From contig NZ_BMLV01000003.1 of assembly GCF_014645495.1 (NCBI RefSeq), forward strand, positions 62,001 to 126,000: a stretch of 64,000 nucleotides of DNA, written 5' to 3'. This document shows positions 24,517 through 33,913 of the stretch, piece by piece. Source of the DNA: Cloacibacterium rupense. Its GTDB lineage: Bacteria; Bacteroidota; Bacteroidia; Flavobacteriales; Weeksellaceae. The position numbers were made by a program, and so were the translations under genes. How positions within the stretch are numbered: position 1 is the stretch's first letter; every line of letters starts with the position of its first letter. The notes beneath the pieces were generated by a model. That model saw only the letters and a list, made by a program, of their open reading frames with translations. It had not been told where the DNA came from and did no database searches.

Positions 24517-24646
24517 AAACCACAAAAGAGACAAAAGAATACATTGAAAATAAGTTTTTCAAAAGTAAAAAAGAGAAACAATTGCTTTTTGTTCTTTTGA
24601 AATTCTTTAAAAACATCATTATTTCTTTTGTGCCTTTTGTGGTTTA
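24517..24646. repeat. Dispersed inverted repeat (ACCACAAAAGGCACAAAAGA family), copy 2
   Basis: AAACCACAAAAGAGACAAAAGA opens the left arm (24517-24539); the right arm at 24624-24646 is its near-perfect reverse complement, about 2 mismatches in 23. The 84-base interior is AT-rich with no open frame. The right arm is identical to 8394-8416. The element fills the dusB-xth gap. Confidence 0.8.
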
Positions 24647-24655
24647 ATTAAAAAT

Positions 24656-25414
24656 ATGAAAATAATCTCTTACAACGTCAACGGAATTCGCGCAGCTTTT
24701 ACCAAAGATTTTATCGGTTGGTTGCAAGTGGCAAATCCTGATATTATTTGTATCCAAGAATCTAAAGCAGGAAACGACCAAATAGACATTGAAAGTTTGG
24801 AAAAAGCAGGCTACAAAAGTTATTGGCATTCTGCGGTAAGAAAAGGTTATTCTGGAGTGGGAATTGCAAGCAAAATAGAACCAAAACACGTAGAATACGG
24901 TTGCGGAATAGAACAGTATGATAACGAAGGTAGAATTATAAGAGCAGATTTTGATGATTTTTCGGTGCTTTCTGTGTATGTTCCGAGTGCTTCTAATATT
25001 GAGCGATTGGATTTTAAACTTCAATTTGCCGAAGATTTTCTAGAATACATTAAAAATTTGCAAAAACAAATCCCGAATTTGGTGATTTGTGGTGATTTCA
25101 ATATTTGTCACGAAGAAATAGACATTCACAATCCGAAAGGTTTGAAAAATGTTTCAGGATTTTTGCCCGTAGAAAGAGAATGGATGACCAGATTTATCAA
25201 AGAATGTAATCTGATTGATAGTTTCCGTTATTTACATCCTGAAAAACAAGAATTCTCTTGGTGGAGTTACCGACAAAATTCGAGAGCTAAAAATTTAGGT
25301 TGGAGATTAGATTACCATTTCATTACAAAATCACTTGAAAATCAATTAGAAAGAGCTTTAATCTTGAAAGAAGCGATGCATTCTGACCACTGCCCTGTTT
25401 TGATAGAAATCTAA
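24656..25414 (+). CDS. xth: Exodeoxyribonuclease III (AP endonuclease)
   Basis: A Mg-dependent 3'-5' exonuclease and AP endonuclease of base-excision repair. The 252-residue protein has the endonuclease/exonuclease/phosphatase fold with all key motifs: ISYNVNGIRA at the start, IICIQESKAG (metal Glu), YSGVGIASK, VICGDFNICH (Asp and Asn), WWSYRQNSRAKNLGWRLDY and the final SDHCPVLIEI (catalytic Asp-His). Full length. It follows the inverted repeat and ends one base before the stop of the convergent Rrf2 gene. Confidence 0.96.
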   Translation: MKIISYNVNGIRAAFTKDFIGWLQVANPDIICIQESKAGNDQIDIESLEKAGYKSYWHSAVRKGYSGVGIASKIEPKHVEYGCGIEQYDNEGRIIRADFDDFSVLSVYVPSASNIERLDFKLQFAEDFLEYIKNLQKQIPNLVICGDFNICHEEIDIHNPKGLKNVSGFLPVEREWMTRFIKECNLIDSFRYLHPEKQEFSWWSYRQNSRAKNLGWRLDYHFITKSLENQLERALILKEAMHSDHCPVLIEI

Positions 25415-25849
25415 TTACAATTTCAAAAACGCTTCGCCTTGCTCGGTTTTAAGAGCCATATCATAAATTGAAATTTCAGCTAATGAAGACTTAAGACCTT
25501 CTCTAATGGGTTTATATTTAAAATGAAAAGGACATGGCTTTTCTGAAGAACATTTCTCTAGTCCAAAGGCACATCTCGTAAAAATTTCTTCACCATCAGT
25601 TGCTAAGACAATTTCGATAATCTTGATATGCTCTATTTTATCTAAATCTACTGTAAAGCCGCCTTGTTTCCCTTTATTAGAAATTAAAATTCCTTTTTTA
25701 GAAAGTGGTTGAAGTATTTTTGCAACAAATGCTTCTGGAGCATCTGTAGCTTCAGAAATTTGTTTTACATTGGTTTTTTTTCCCGCTAAGGCTTCTTGTG
25801 CAATATAAATTACAGATTTGATTGCGTACTCACAAGCTTTTGAAAACAT
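25415..25849 (-). CDS. Rrf2-family transcriptional regulator with likely Fe-S cluster
   Basis: A 144-residue winged-helix regulator: FSKACEYAIKSVIYIAQ at the start, then NVKQISEATDAPEAFVAKIL (recognition helix region) and KGKQGGFTVD (wing). Three cysteines, in RCAFGLEKCSSEKPCPFHF near residues 92-107, are at the usual Rrf2 cluster-binding place (as in IscR and NsrR), so it likely senses iron-sulfur status, NO or redox state. No Isc or Suf genes are adjacent, so the regulon cannot be read here. Its 3' end abuts xth with no gap. Confidence 0.92.
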   Translation of the reverse strand: MFSKACEYAIKSVIYIAQEALAGKKTNVKQISEATDAPEAFVAKILQPLSKKGILISNKGKQGGFTVDLDKIEHIKIIEIVLATDGEEIFTRCAFGLEKCSSEKPCPFHFKYKPIREGLKSSLAEISIYDMALKTEQGEAFLKL

Positions 25850-25910
25850 ATTAATCGTATTTACACTTACAAAGGTAAGAATATTATTCGGATATTTTTA
25901 TCTGAAAATG

Positions 25911-26285
25911 TTATTTATAAAATTTCCATTTAGGAATAACGGTGAGTAAACCAAGACCTACAAAGCAAAAAAGATTGAATAAATCTGAATACAACATGGT
26001 AGATAGATAGTACTCATGTAAAAAATAATGTACAATAAGAGCCACAGGATATAAAAAAACGCCCCATTTTTTATAGAAATTAATAGCTATTAAAGAAATC
26101 AATAAACATGCATCTACAGTAAAAATAATATAAAAAAACCACAAGGGAATATTAATATCTTTATGGTTAAAAAACTCTGTAAAATCTATCCCAATACTCA
26201 GCAGAGAAAAAATGAGTAATAAAACGATTGCAGTATAAAATCCAGTTGTTTTATCTGGACTCTTATCATAAAAATTATCTTCCAT
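25911..26285 (-). CDS. Four-helix membrane protein of unknown function
   Basis: A 124-residue protein not recognised by family. Four hydrophobic segments are visible: about residues 16-35 (YTAIVLLLIFSLLSIGI), 47-70 (PLWFFYIIFTVDACLLISL), 75-92 and 98-118 (LFNLFCFVGLGLLTVI). The N-terminus is charged and should be cytoplasmic. The gene starts 22 bases after a strong terminator and lies upstream of the Rrf2 gene on the same strand (61-base gap), so the two could share a transcript. No function is evident. Confidence 0.65.
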   Translation of the reverse strand: MEDNFYDKSPDKTTGFYTAIVLLLIFSLLSIGIDFTEFFNHKDINIPLWFFYIIFTVDACLLISLIAINFYKKWGVFLYPVALIVHYFLHEYYLSTMLYSDLFNLFCFVGLGLLTVIPKWKFYK

Positions 26286-26307
26286 ATTTATAATTTTATA
26301 TAAAAAA

Positions 26308-26331
26308 AAGCTTTTGAAAACTCAAAAGCTT
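26308..26331 (-). terminator. Terminator of the Lrp-family gene
   Basis: AAGCTTTTGA (26308-26317) pairs perfectly with TCAAAAGCTT (26322-26331) over a 4-base loop. On the minus strand an eight-T tract follows. Confidence 0.85.
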
Positions 26332-26355
26332 ATCTTTTACAAAAATATATTTTTT

Positions 26356-26826
26356 TTAGATAGAAATCGCATTAATTAATCTGTTTCTATCACTTAAATA
26401 TTCTTCCATAGAAATCATACTTTCAGTTCTCATAACATCTTGTATATCATCTATTTGATAAATAATTCTTTTTGCATCTTCTGTATTTTTAGCTCTTACT
26501 TTACAAAAGATATTGTATTTTCCTGAAATAACACTCGCTTCTACTACATTAGGAATTGTTGCTAATTCTTTCAAAACCTCTTGAGTTCTGTTTGATTTAG
26601 TTAATAAAATACCAATGAAAGCAGTGAAATGATAATCTAATTTACCATAATCAATGTTAAGTGAAGACCCGAGAATAATCCCTGCGTCTTCCATTTTCTT
26701 CACTCTTACGTGGATAGTACCTGCAGAAACATCCATCTGCTTTGCAATTTCAGTAAAAGGCATTCTTGTATTTTCTACTAAAAAATCTAAGATTTTTTTG
26801 TCTATTTCATCAAGCTGATAATTCAT
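26356..26826 (-). CDS. Lrp/AsnC-family transcriptional regulator
   Basis: A 156-residue regulator from the ATG at 26826. A frame extension to 26880 adds 18 residues before the normal family start MNYQLDEIDKKILDFL and is rejected. The N-terminal helix-turn-helix has RMPFTEIAKQMDVSAGTIHV; the C-terminal RAM (ligand/oligomer) domain has the pattern VVEASVISGKYNIFCKV. It binds amino acids or similar small molecules and acts locally or globally. It has its own terminator and lies alone between tamB and the membrane protein gene, so its target cannot be guessed from context. Confidence 0.92.
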   Translation of the reverse strand: MNYQLDEIDKKILDFLVENTRMPFTEIAKQMDVSAGTIHVRVKKMEDAGIILGSSLNIDYGKLDYHFTAFIGILLTKSNRTQEVLKELATIPNVVEASVISGKYNIFCKVRAKNTEDAKRIIYQIDDIQDVMRTESMISMEEYLSDRNRLINAISI

Positions 26827-26957
26827 AGCTGTGCTTTTAAGATTATTAAATTTATAAAAATTACTATATTTCTTTTGCAAATTTATAAAATATAATTGAC
26901 ATTAAGAAATATATTTTTTACAAAAAAACATTGATATTTATCACAAAAAAGCTAAAA

Positions 26958-29900
26958 TTATTTTTGTTTAGTAGAATCCTTTCTTATAGAATCTATTTTT
27001 ATGTTAGATTTCACTTTCAAAGAATCATTATTTTTTTTATTTTTTCTAAAAAGCGAATTGAAGCTTTTACTGTAAACCACACCTGCCCCGAATGATTGAT
27101 TGGCATTTCCGTTTACACCTGTTAGACCAATATTAGATGGTTTAGAATAAGCTCTTAGCACTAGAGTTCCATCATTGTTTTTAGACACATCATACTCTAC
27201 TATACCCTCTCCTGTAAGGTAATTGCTACTATTAGCCGTTTTAGAAATAGGAACTCCAAAACCTGTTTTTAGGGTGATTCTTGGTGACACCGTAATATTA
27301 ACATTCGTATTTGCTCTATCACTAGATTCTGTGCCATCAGTTCCTTTTATATAACTGATATCGACTTGAAATTGCTGACTGATATTATTTACAATATTCC
27401 CTAACTGTTTGAGCAAAATATTGGCTCCGGTGCTAATCCCTGTATCTTGAATACTAACATCTCCAAAGCCTCCTGATGCAGAAGTATTAAAATTATTAAG
27501 CACGAGAATAGACCCAAACTGTAGGGTGCGCTCATCATTATTAGACATTTTAACAGCCAATGCTTCTCTAATCTGGGTAGAAGCATCTGGTGCTGAAACA
27601 TCAAATTCTATTTTAGGATTTTTAAGCGTATTGGTAATTTTTGTCTGAAGCCTTACATTGACAGGAGGTAACTTACCCGTGCTAAGATATTCTGAAGCAT
27701 TGGTTACAGACCTCACATAACTTGCGGTAATTTTCAAATCTGGGGCAAAGGGATCTCCATCCCACGCTATACTACTATTTTTATCAATTTGAAAAGATTT
27801 TTTTAGAAATAGTTTTTGTTCGTAGTTACCATTATCTACCAAATAACTTCCTAGGAGAATAATTTTTCCGTTAGGCGTCATTTTGAATTTTAATTTTTCT
27901 GATGAACCTCTTACGGTGATATCTCCTACCTCATCTCCCACCAATACATTTACAGTAGAACCTTTATTAACACTTATTAATAGGTTTAAATCTAAATTTA
28001 CTCCTTTTTTAGCATTTTTTTCTACAGAAACTACACCTTCTTTATCGGCTTTTAAAAACCTTAGCAATTTAAATTCATCTACAGAAGTAGCACTATTACT
28101 ATTAAGAGTGAACACACTGTTATCTAACACTTTGAAGGTTTCTATTTCTTGAGTAGGGTCATTTTCATTGTCCTTACCGGCTTCTATCTTCAGCCCTCCA
28201 TCATTAAAACTCACAAATAAATCACCTTTACCATAAATTTTACCCCAAAACAAGTCAAAATCTTTTTGCTCTGTGTTGAGAAGCATCAAATCTTCGGAAC
28301 GCACAAAAACCTGCGCTTTTATATTGGTAAGATTGCTTAAATCTACTTGCAATAAAGAGAGTGTGCCTTTAGAATTACCTCTTCCATCATTTAACTTTAT
28401 GGGCTCATTTAAAAGAATCATTCCATTATTAAGAGTAAGGGTAGTATCTTGGAAAGAATAATCTACTCCATTGAAATTGATTTTTAGCCCAAAATCTTTC
28501 ATGGCAACATCACCACCATAATTGATATCATTCAAAGGGCCACTTATAGCAACCAAACCAGAAGCCTTGCCTCTGAAATTAGAGAAAATACCATTAACAA
28601 AAGCTTGTACAAATGAAAGGTCAAATTCATTTAAATCTGCTGTCAAATCAAGAATTGGTGATGGTGTATTGTTATTTACAGTACCCGCAAGTTCTAGATG
28701 ATTTTTTCCTAGTAAATCAGATGATGCGATTTTGGCGTTGACATCATACACATTGGGAACATCACTATTTTTAGCAGAAATGGTCATTTCACCCATATTT
28801 TTACCATTGAGAATGATATCCTTCACCGATAAATCCATTAAAGGTTCCAAATTGGTTTTATCCATTTTTATTTTTACATTCCCATTTGCAATACCTTTTA
28901 AGTCTAGCGTATTTTTTCCTGGCAACAAGTCTAATATTTTGTCAATTTCTAGATTTTTAACATCTACATCTGCATTAAAATCTTTTGCATTTTTGAAAGT
29001 TCCATTGACAAAAATTTCACTTTCCTCAGAAAATAACCTTAAGTTTTTAATCACAAAATCGCTGGTGCTTTTTCGATAAGTGATAGAATGGTCTAGCTCT
29101 GGCGATGTATCTACACTCCAAACAAAATTGTCAATCTTAAGATCAGTTGGTTCAAATCTTATTACGTAATCCCCTGCTTCGTCTTTACTCTGATTGAGGT
29201 GTACCGCATAAGCTACTAAATCGTCTTTTTCTTCGTCTTCCAGTGTGCCATGTTTAAAATTAGCCACTAAATGCAGAATTTTATCATCTTCATTAGTCCC
29301 CATTAATGTCACATCTTTTAAGACATTTTGGGCATATTCCGCTCTTTCTATATTCACCGAAATTTGTTCTGAAGGATTAGCCGTATTGATTCTTACAAAA
29401 ATATTGTTAATCATTGCAGAATCTTTTTTGGGCTTATTTTCGGACACTATATATTCAGGATTTGCCTTAGACAAAAGCTGGTCTGCTTCAGAAATTTCCT
29501 CTTTTTTGGTCATCAAATATTTCAAAGCTGGAATACTGGCATTTAACAAGATATTATTCGTATTGCCATCAAAACTACCATCTATTTTAGCTCCATCGCT
29601 AATCTTTAAATTGGGTTCAAAATAATTAACCAACTGCTGACTTACCTCAAAGTTATAGGTAAAGTTCTGCCCTTTAAAATATCTTTTCTCAGGATTTCCT
29701 ACCAATACTTTATCAAAGCCATTTTGGAACATTTTCCCTAAGTCTCCTAAGTTATACTTACCAGAAATATCACCTTTTACTACATTGGGCATATCTACCG
29801 ATACTATTCTGTTACCATCTTCAAAAAAAGCTTTTACTTGACCATTAGGAAATTCTATTTTTTGATTATTTGCGGTAAAAGTTACGTTATTTAGTTGTGC

Positions 29901-31733
29901 ATCTAGGTTCATGTCATTTACGTTACTGAAAGCAATTTTACCATTTACGCTTCCACTAAAAATTGATTTACCATTACCCGGAACGCCGAAATAACTCAAG
30001 TTCAAATAATCTATATCACCATTTATATCTGCCAATAATCTAGAGGTAGAAAAATCTATTTTTCCTACAATTTTACCTTTGGCTTCCTCATCATTTATGG
30101 TAACTACACCATCATATTTTTTTCTAGAGAGTGTACCATCTAAAAAAAGATTATTAATGGTTTTTCCTGTAATGACGATGGAAGAAATATTAGATTTTGT
30201 CTTTAATGTCAACGTGTTTACATCAAACCCTCTACCATCTACATTAAATTTGCCTGTAATCAATCCTACTGCATTATTTTTGGTAATGGCTGCGGCATTA
30301 AAATCTTTAATATCTAAAACACCTTTATATCTCGGTTCGTTTTTATCAATGTCAGACAAAACAATATCTGCATTTGCTCTACCAATACTGGTGATGGCAT
30401 TCCCTTTTGCTATTACTCTTTTTGGGGTAACATCCACTGCACCTACATATCTTATTCTGCCAAAAGGGTCAGCAAAATTCTTCATTTTTGTAGAAACAAA
30501 TTTTGGAACCATTGCTCTAAGTGCAGGATAAGTAATATCTGCAGAAATCTTATTGGTTACGATATTAAAATTCCCTTTTAGTAAATCTTTAAACTTGGTA
30601 TTTGGAGTATTGATATTTACATCTTTACCTTTTAAAACAAAATCTTCAACTCTAAAATCATTCAGAGAACCATACATTTTACCAGAAAGATCTATGGCAG
30701 AATAATTGTCCCATTTGGTTGCAAAATAAGATATGTCATAACCAGCAATAGAACTCCCGCGTTTTAGGTTCATATCCCAAACCACTTTGTTGTTAAAATC
30801 TTGCCAATGTGTTTTTTTGTCAAGGTTAAAAGTAAGATCTCCCTGAAGAAGAGAATGGTCTGTAAAAAAAGTTAAATCCTTAAGAGTTAAATGTTCTCCA
30901 TCTAAATCTAAATCTCCAGAAAAAGTATCCACAAAATGAGACTTGCCCCATCTATTGGTGCGAAAGGTAAAATTATTAATCTTGGCTTTTACTTTTGCTC
31001 CTACCACATTAAGCTCAGGAACAATCAAATTAACATTTTCTGCTTGTAACCATTTTCCTTCGTCCCCCTCATGATTTTGATTAATGATAGAAATTTTAGA
31101 ATCTCTAATTTCTACTCTAGAATTGAGTTTAAATGGCGGCTTATTAGGATTTCTAGGGCTACCATCATCAAATTTAGCAATAAACCTATTGAAATTATCT
31201 ATAGAATCTCCTTTGTAAGTTACAATCTTTACGTCTGCATTTTTTAAGGATAATGTGCTAAAATCTAATTGATTTTTCTTATCAATCACCATAGATTGTA
31301 CAATTGAAAACCAATCAGAATCTGCTCTTAGTTCTTTGGCTAAAATCATATCATTATTCTTAAAATCTTTGATTTTTAACCCACGAATAATGACATCACC
31401 AAAAATATTGATTTCTGCATTTTCTTTAGAAATATTAATCCCAAAATCTCTGTTTAAAGTCCCTAAAACCTTGTCTGCAATATAATTTTTAGTAGATGGA
31501 AGATTAATTACAATTAAAATCGCAAAAAATAGAAATACAAAAATACCTGCCGACCAAAGAAAAAGTTTTGCCCACCAAGAGAGCTTTTTTACATCTTTAG
31601 CAGCTTGTTTTGCCGTTTCTAGAGGATGCTCTATGGTATTTTTAATATTCTCTAAAGCCTCTTGAACTTTTCCTTCCACTTTTTCTGAAAGCGGTTTTTT
31701 GTTTTCGGAGTTATTATTTTCTAAATTTGCCAT
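26958..31733 (-). CDS. tamB: TamB-like translocation/assembly module protein (AsmA-like, DUF490)
   Basis: A 1591-residue AsmA-like protein thought to bridge inner and outer membranes and help assemble the outer membrane or move phospholipids. An N-terminal cytoplasmic stretch (EHPLETAKQAAKDVKKLSW) is followed by one transmembrane helix near residues 52-75 (LFLWSAGIFVFLFFAIL). A long series of repeated beta-strand segments follows, with the DUF490/TamB domain in the last ~450 residues (GSYLVDNGNYEQKLFLKKSF, NILLKQLGNIVNNISQQFQV). The C-terminus is rich in Lys. Length is typical for Bacteroidota. Its start lies 5 bases from the divergent tsaD start. Confidence 0.9.
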   Translation of the reverse strand: MANLENNNSENKKPLSEKVEGKVQEALENIKNTIEHPLETAKQAAKDVKKLSWWAKLFLWSAGIFVFLFFAILIVINLPSTKNYIADKVLGTLNRDFGINISKENAEINIFGDVIIRGLKIKDFKNNDMILAKELRADSDWFSIVQSMVIDKKNQLDFSTLSLKNADVKIVTYKGDSIDNFNRFIAKFDDGSPRNPNKPPFKLNSRVEIRDSKISIINQNHEGDEGKWLQAENVNLIVPELNVVGAKVKAKINNFTFRTNRWGKSHFVDTFSGDLDLDGEHLTLKDLTFFTDHSLLQGDLTFNLDKKTHWQDFNNKVVWDMNLKRGSSIAGYDISYFATKWDNYSAIDLSGKMYGSLNDFRVEDFVLKGKDVNINTPNTKFKDLLKGNFNIVTNKISADITYPALRAMVPKFVSTKMKNFADPFGRIRYVGAVDVTPKRVIAKGNAITSIGRANADIVLSDIDKNEPRYKGVLDIKDFNAAAITKNNAVGLITGKFNVDGRGFDVNTLTLKTKSNISSIVITGKTINNLFLDGTLSRKKYDGVVTINDEEAKGKIVGKIDFSTSRLLADINGDIDYLNLSYFGVPGNGKSIFSGSVNGKIAFSNVNDMNLDAQLNNVTFTANNQKIEFPNGQVKAFFEDGNRIVSVDMPNVVKGDISGKYNLGDLGKMFQNGFDKVLVGNPEKRYFKGQNFTYNFEVSQQLVNYFEPNLKISDGAKIDGSFDGNTNNILLNASIPALKYLMTKKEEISEADQLLSKANPEYIVSENKPKKDSAMINNIFVRINTANPSEQISVNIERAEYAQNVLKDVTLMGTNEDDKILHLVANFKHGTLEDEEKDDLVAYAVHLNQSKDEAGDYVIRFEPTDLKIDNFVWSVDTSPELDHSITYRKSTSDFVIKNLRLFSEESEIFVNGTFKNAKDFNADVDVKNLEIDKILDLLPGKNTLDLKGIANGNVKIKMDKTNLEPLMDLSVKDIILNGKNMGEMTISAKNSDVPNVYDVNAKIASSDLLGKNHLELAGTVNNNTPSPILDLTADLNEFDLSFVQAFVNGIFSNFRGKASGLVAISGPLNDINYGGDVAMKDFGLKINFNGVDYSFQDTTLTLNNGMILLNEPIKLNDGRGNSKGTLSLLQVDLSNLTNIKAQVFVRSEDLMLLNTEQKDFDLFWGKIYGKGDLFVSFNDGGLKIEAGKDNENDPTQEIETFKVLDNSVFTLNSNSATSVDEFKLLRFLKADKEGVVSVEKNAKKGVNLDLNLLISVNKGSTVNVLVGDEVGDITVRGSSEKLKFKMTPNGKIILLGSYLVDNGNYEQKLFLKKSFQIDKNSSIAWDGDPFAPDLKITASYVRSVTNASEYLSTGKLPPVNVRLQTKITNTLKNPKIEFDVSAPDASTQIREALAVKMSNNDERTLQFGSILVLNNFNTSASGGFGDVSIQDTGISTGANILLKQLGNIVNNISQQFQVDISYIKGTDGTESSDRANTNVNITVSPRITLKTGFGVPISKTANSSNYLTGEGIVEYDVSKNNDGTLVLRAYSKPSNIGLTGVNGNANQSFGAGVVYSKSFNSLFRKNKKNNDSLKVKSNIKIDSIRKDSTKQK

Positions 31734-31738
31734 TACTT

Positions 31739-32755
31739 ATGAACGAACCAATTATTTTAGGAATAGAATCTTCTTGTGATGATACTTCTGCAGCTATTAT
31801 CAGAGGTAATGCTATCTTGTCTAATATTGCAGCCAATCAAACCATACACCAAGAATATGGTGGCGTAGTTCCCGAACTTGCCTCTAGAGCTCATCAACAA
31901 AACATTATTCCCGTAGTTGAAAAATCCTTCACTAAAGCAAATATACAACAAAAAGATATTTCTGCCATAGGTTTTACCAGAGGACCAGGCTTATTAGGTT
32001 CACTTTTGGTGGGAACTTCATTCGCAAAATCTCTGGCAATGAGTTTAGACGTACCTCTAATAGAGGTAAATCATCTTCAGGCGCACATTCTTTGCCATTT
32101 TATAGAAGATGCAAATCCAATGCCACCGAAATTTCCGTTTTTGTGTCTTACCGTTTCTGGCGGACATACCATGATTGTTTTGGTAAAAGACTATTTCGAT
32201 ATGGAAATCATCGGAAAAACCATTGATGATGCTGCTGGTGAAGCTTTTGATAAAATCGGGAAAATCATGGATTTAGATTATCCAGCGGGTCCCATTATTG
32301 ATAAATTAGCCAAATTAGGAGACGAAAACGCATTCACTTTCGGCAAACCTAAATTAGAAAATTACGATTATTCTTTCAGTGGAATTAAAACTTCTGTTTT
32401 GTATTTTCTTCAAAAACAATTGAAAGAAAACCCAAATTTCATTAAAGAAAATGTAGAAAACCTTTGTGCTTCTGTTCAAAAAACTATTGTAGATGTTTTG
32501 ATGAAAAAACTAGAAAAAGCAGCTAAAGATTATGATGTGAAAGAAGTAGCCATTGCTGGAGGAGTTTCTGCCAATTCTGGTTTGAGGAATGCGATGCAAA
32601 AAAATGTAGAAAAACTTGGCTGGAACGTTTACATCCCAAAATTTGAATACACCACAGATAATGCAGCAATGATTGCAATGGTAGCCAAACTGAAATTTGA
32701 ACGCGGAGAATTCACCGATTTAAGAACCAGCGCAACAGCTAGGTATGATATGTAG
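31739..32755 (+). CDS. tsaD: tRNA N6-adenosine threonylcarbamoyltransferase
   Basis: Transfers threonylcarbamoyl to A37 of ANN-decoding tRNAs together with TsaB, TsaE and the TsaC product. The protein (338 residues from ATG 31739; a TTG at 31727 would overlap the tamB start) has the ASKHA fold. EPIILGIESSCDDTSAAII opens it, the metal-binding histidines are in VNHLQAHILCH, and CLTVSGGHTMIV, DAAGEAFDKIGK and AIAGGVSANSGLR follow. Full length. It diverges from tamB with only 5 bases between the two ATGs, so its promoter must lie inside the tamB coding region. A short tandem repeat follows its stop. Confidence 0.96.
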   Translation: MNEPIILGIESSCDDTSAAIIRGNAILSNIAANQTIHQEYGGVVPELASRAHQQNIIPVVEKSFTKANIQQKDISAIGFTRGPGLLGSLLVGTSFAKSLAMSLDVPLIEVNHLQAHILCHFIEDANPMPPKFPFLCLTVSGGHTMIVLVKDYFDMEIIGKTIDDAAGEAFDKIGKIMDLDYPAGPIIDKLAKLGDENAFTFGKPKLENYDYSFSGIKTSVLYFLQKQLKENPNFIKENVENLCASVQKTIVDVLMKKLEKAAKDYDVKEVAIAGGVSANSGLRNAMQKNVEKLGWNVYIPKFEYTTDNAAMIAMVAKLKFERGEFTDLRTSATARYDM

Positions 32756-32757
32756 TT

Positions 32758-32810
32758 CATGTATGGCTCATGTATAGCTGAAGTATAGATAATGTATGGA
32801 TAATGTATGA
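32758..32810 (+). repeat. Short tandem repeat (ATGTATRG), 11-12 nt period
   Basis: Five degenerate units run on from the tsaD stop: ATGTATGGCTC, ATGTATAGCTGA, AGTATAGATA, ATGTATGGATA, ATGTATGA. A partly inverse stretch (TATATTTATACATTC) follows near 32829-32843. No open frame; probably replication slippage, with no role visible. Confidence 0.6.
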
Positions 32811-32926
32811 AAATAAAACCTTTAACCAATATATTTATACATTCAAAACTTAAAAAAATGAATACATAAAAAGTATTTCTACAAACTAAAAAATAAAGAA
32901 TAAATTTATAACCTTAAACAAAATAT

Positions 32927-33808
32927 ATGGCATCAGGATTTTTTGCAATATTAGATGATATAGCTGCTTTGATGGACGATGTAGCAATGACTACAAAACT
33001 CGCTACCAAAAAAACCGCAGGAATTTTAGGAGATGATTTGGCAGTAAATGCAGAAAAAGCAACTGGCTTTCTTTCTTCCAGAGAATTACCAGTACTTTGG
33101 GCAATTACCAAAGGTTCTTTCCTTAACAAACTCATTATCTTACCTATTATTTTCTTGCTCAATTGGTTATTTCCAGTTGCTATAAAAGTAATCTTGGTAA
33201 TTGGCGGTTTATATCTAGCTTATGAAGGTGTAGAAAAAATAATAGAATATTTATTTCACAAAAACGAACACCATACTGACCACGAAGAAGCCTTAGATGT
33301 AATGGATGATCCTATAGTTGTAGAAAAAGCCAAAGTAAAATCTGCCATTACTACAGATTTCATTCTGTCATTAGAAATTGTGATTATTGCATTGAGTTCT
33401 GCCTTGGATAAACCTTTGATGCAACAAATTATAACTGTGACTTTAGTTTCCATTATTGCAACTGTAGGTGTTTACGGTATTGTAGCATTAATTGTAAGAA
33501 TGGATGACGCTGGTTACAAACTTCAAAAAAAATCTAAAAAAGAAGGCGGATTTTTATTCTCTATTGGTCAAATGCTTATCAATTTATTGCCATGGGTTAT
33601 TAAAATTTTAGGCTTTGTAGGAACTATAGCTCTAATTTTGGTAGCTGGGGGAATTTTCTTACACAATATAGAATATGTACATCATCTAACTGAAAATCTA
33701 CCAACTCCTGCTATGGTTAATGAATTCGCAGCGGGAATTGTTGGTGGATTGTTGGCTGTAATTGTAATGACGATAATCAAAAAAATTATTTCATTGTTCA
33801 AAAAATGA
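32927..33808 (+). CDS. DUF808 (YedI-like) inner-membrane protein
   Basis: A 293-residue membrane protein that matches DUF808 from its first residues: MASGFFAILDDIAALMDDVA, then ATKKTAGILGDDLAVNAEKA and LPVLWAITKGSF. Five or six hydrophobic helices follow, with a charged loop rich in His and Asp (NEHHTDHEEALDVMDDP) near residues 110-126 and a C-terminal helix (GGLLAVIVMTIIKKII). Escherichia coli YedI is the known homologue; its function is not established. It is single, with tandem repeats upstream and the GxxExxY element downstream. Confidence 0.92.
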   Translation: MASGFFAILDDIAALMDDVAMTTKLATKKTAGILGDDLAVNAEKATGFLSSRELPVLWAITKGSFLNKLIILPIIFLLNWLFPVAIKVILVIGGLYLAYEGVEKIIEYLFHKNEHHTDHEEALDVMDDPIVVEKAKVKSAITTDFILSLEIVIIALSSALDKPLMQQIITVTLVSIIATVGVYGIVALIVRMDDAGYKLQKKSKKEGGFLFSIGQMLINLLPWVIKILGFVGTIALILVAGGIFLHNIEYVHHLTENLPTPAMVNEFAAGIVGGLLAVIVMTIIKKIISLFKK

Positions 33809-33809
33809 T

Positions 33810-33905
33810 AGAACACTGATGACACAGATTATACAGATTTTCACAGAAAACAAATCAAAAAAAATCAGCAAAAAATATTTAATCAGCGTTTTTTTGTACA
33901 AAAAA
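33810..33905 (+). repeat. Left inverted-repeat flank of the GxxExxY gene
   Basis: Starts AGAACAC (33810-33816), followed by CAGATTATACAGATTTTCAC and AATCAGC repeats, ending TTTAATCAGCG plus a T run. The reverse complement of the right flank (34289-34330) also starts AGAACAC, and about 17 of the next comparable 23 bases match. Confidence 0.65.
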
Positions 33906-33913
33906 AATAATTT

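Noticed and set aside
28732-30531. Several plus-strand open frames of 115-150 codons inside tamB
   Set aside because: Antisense shadows of the long tamB frame; no start signal, no recognisable domain.
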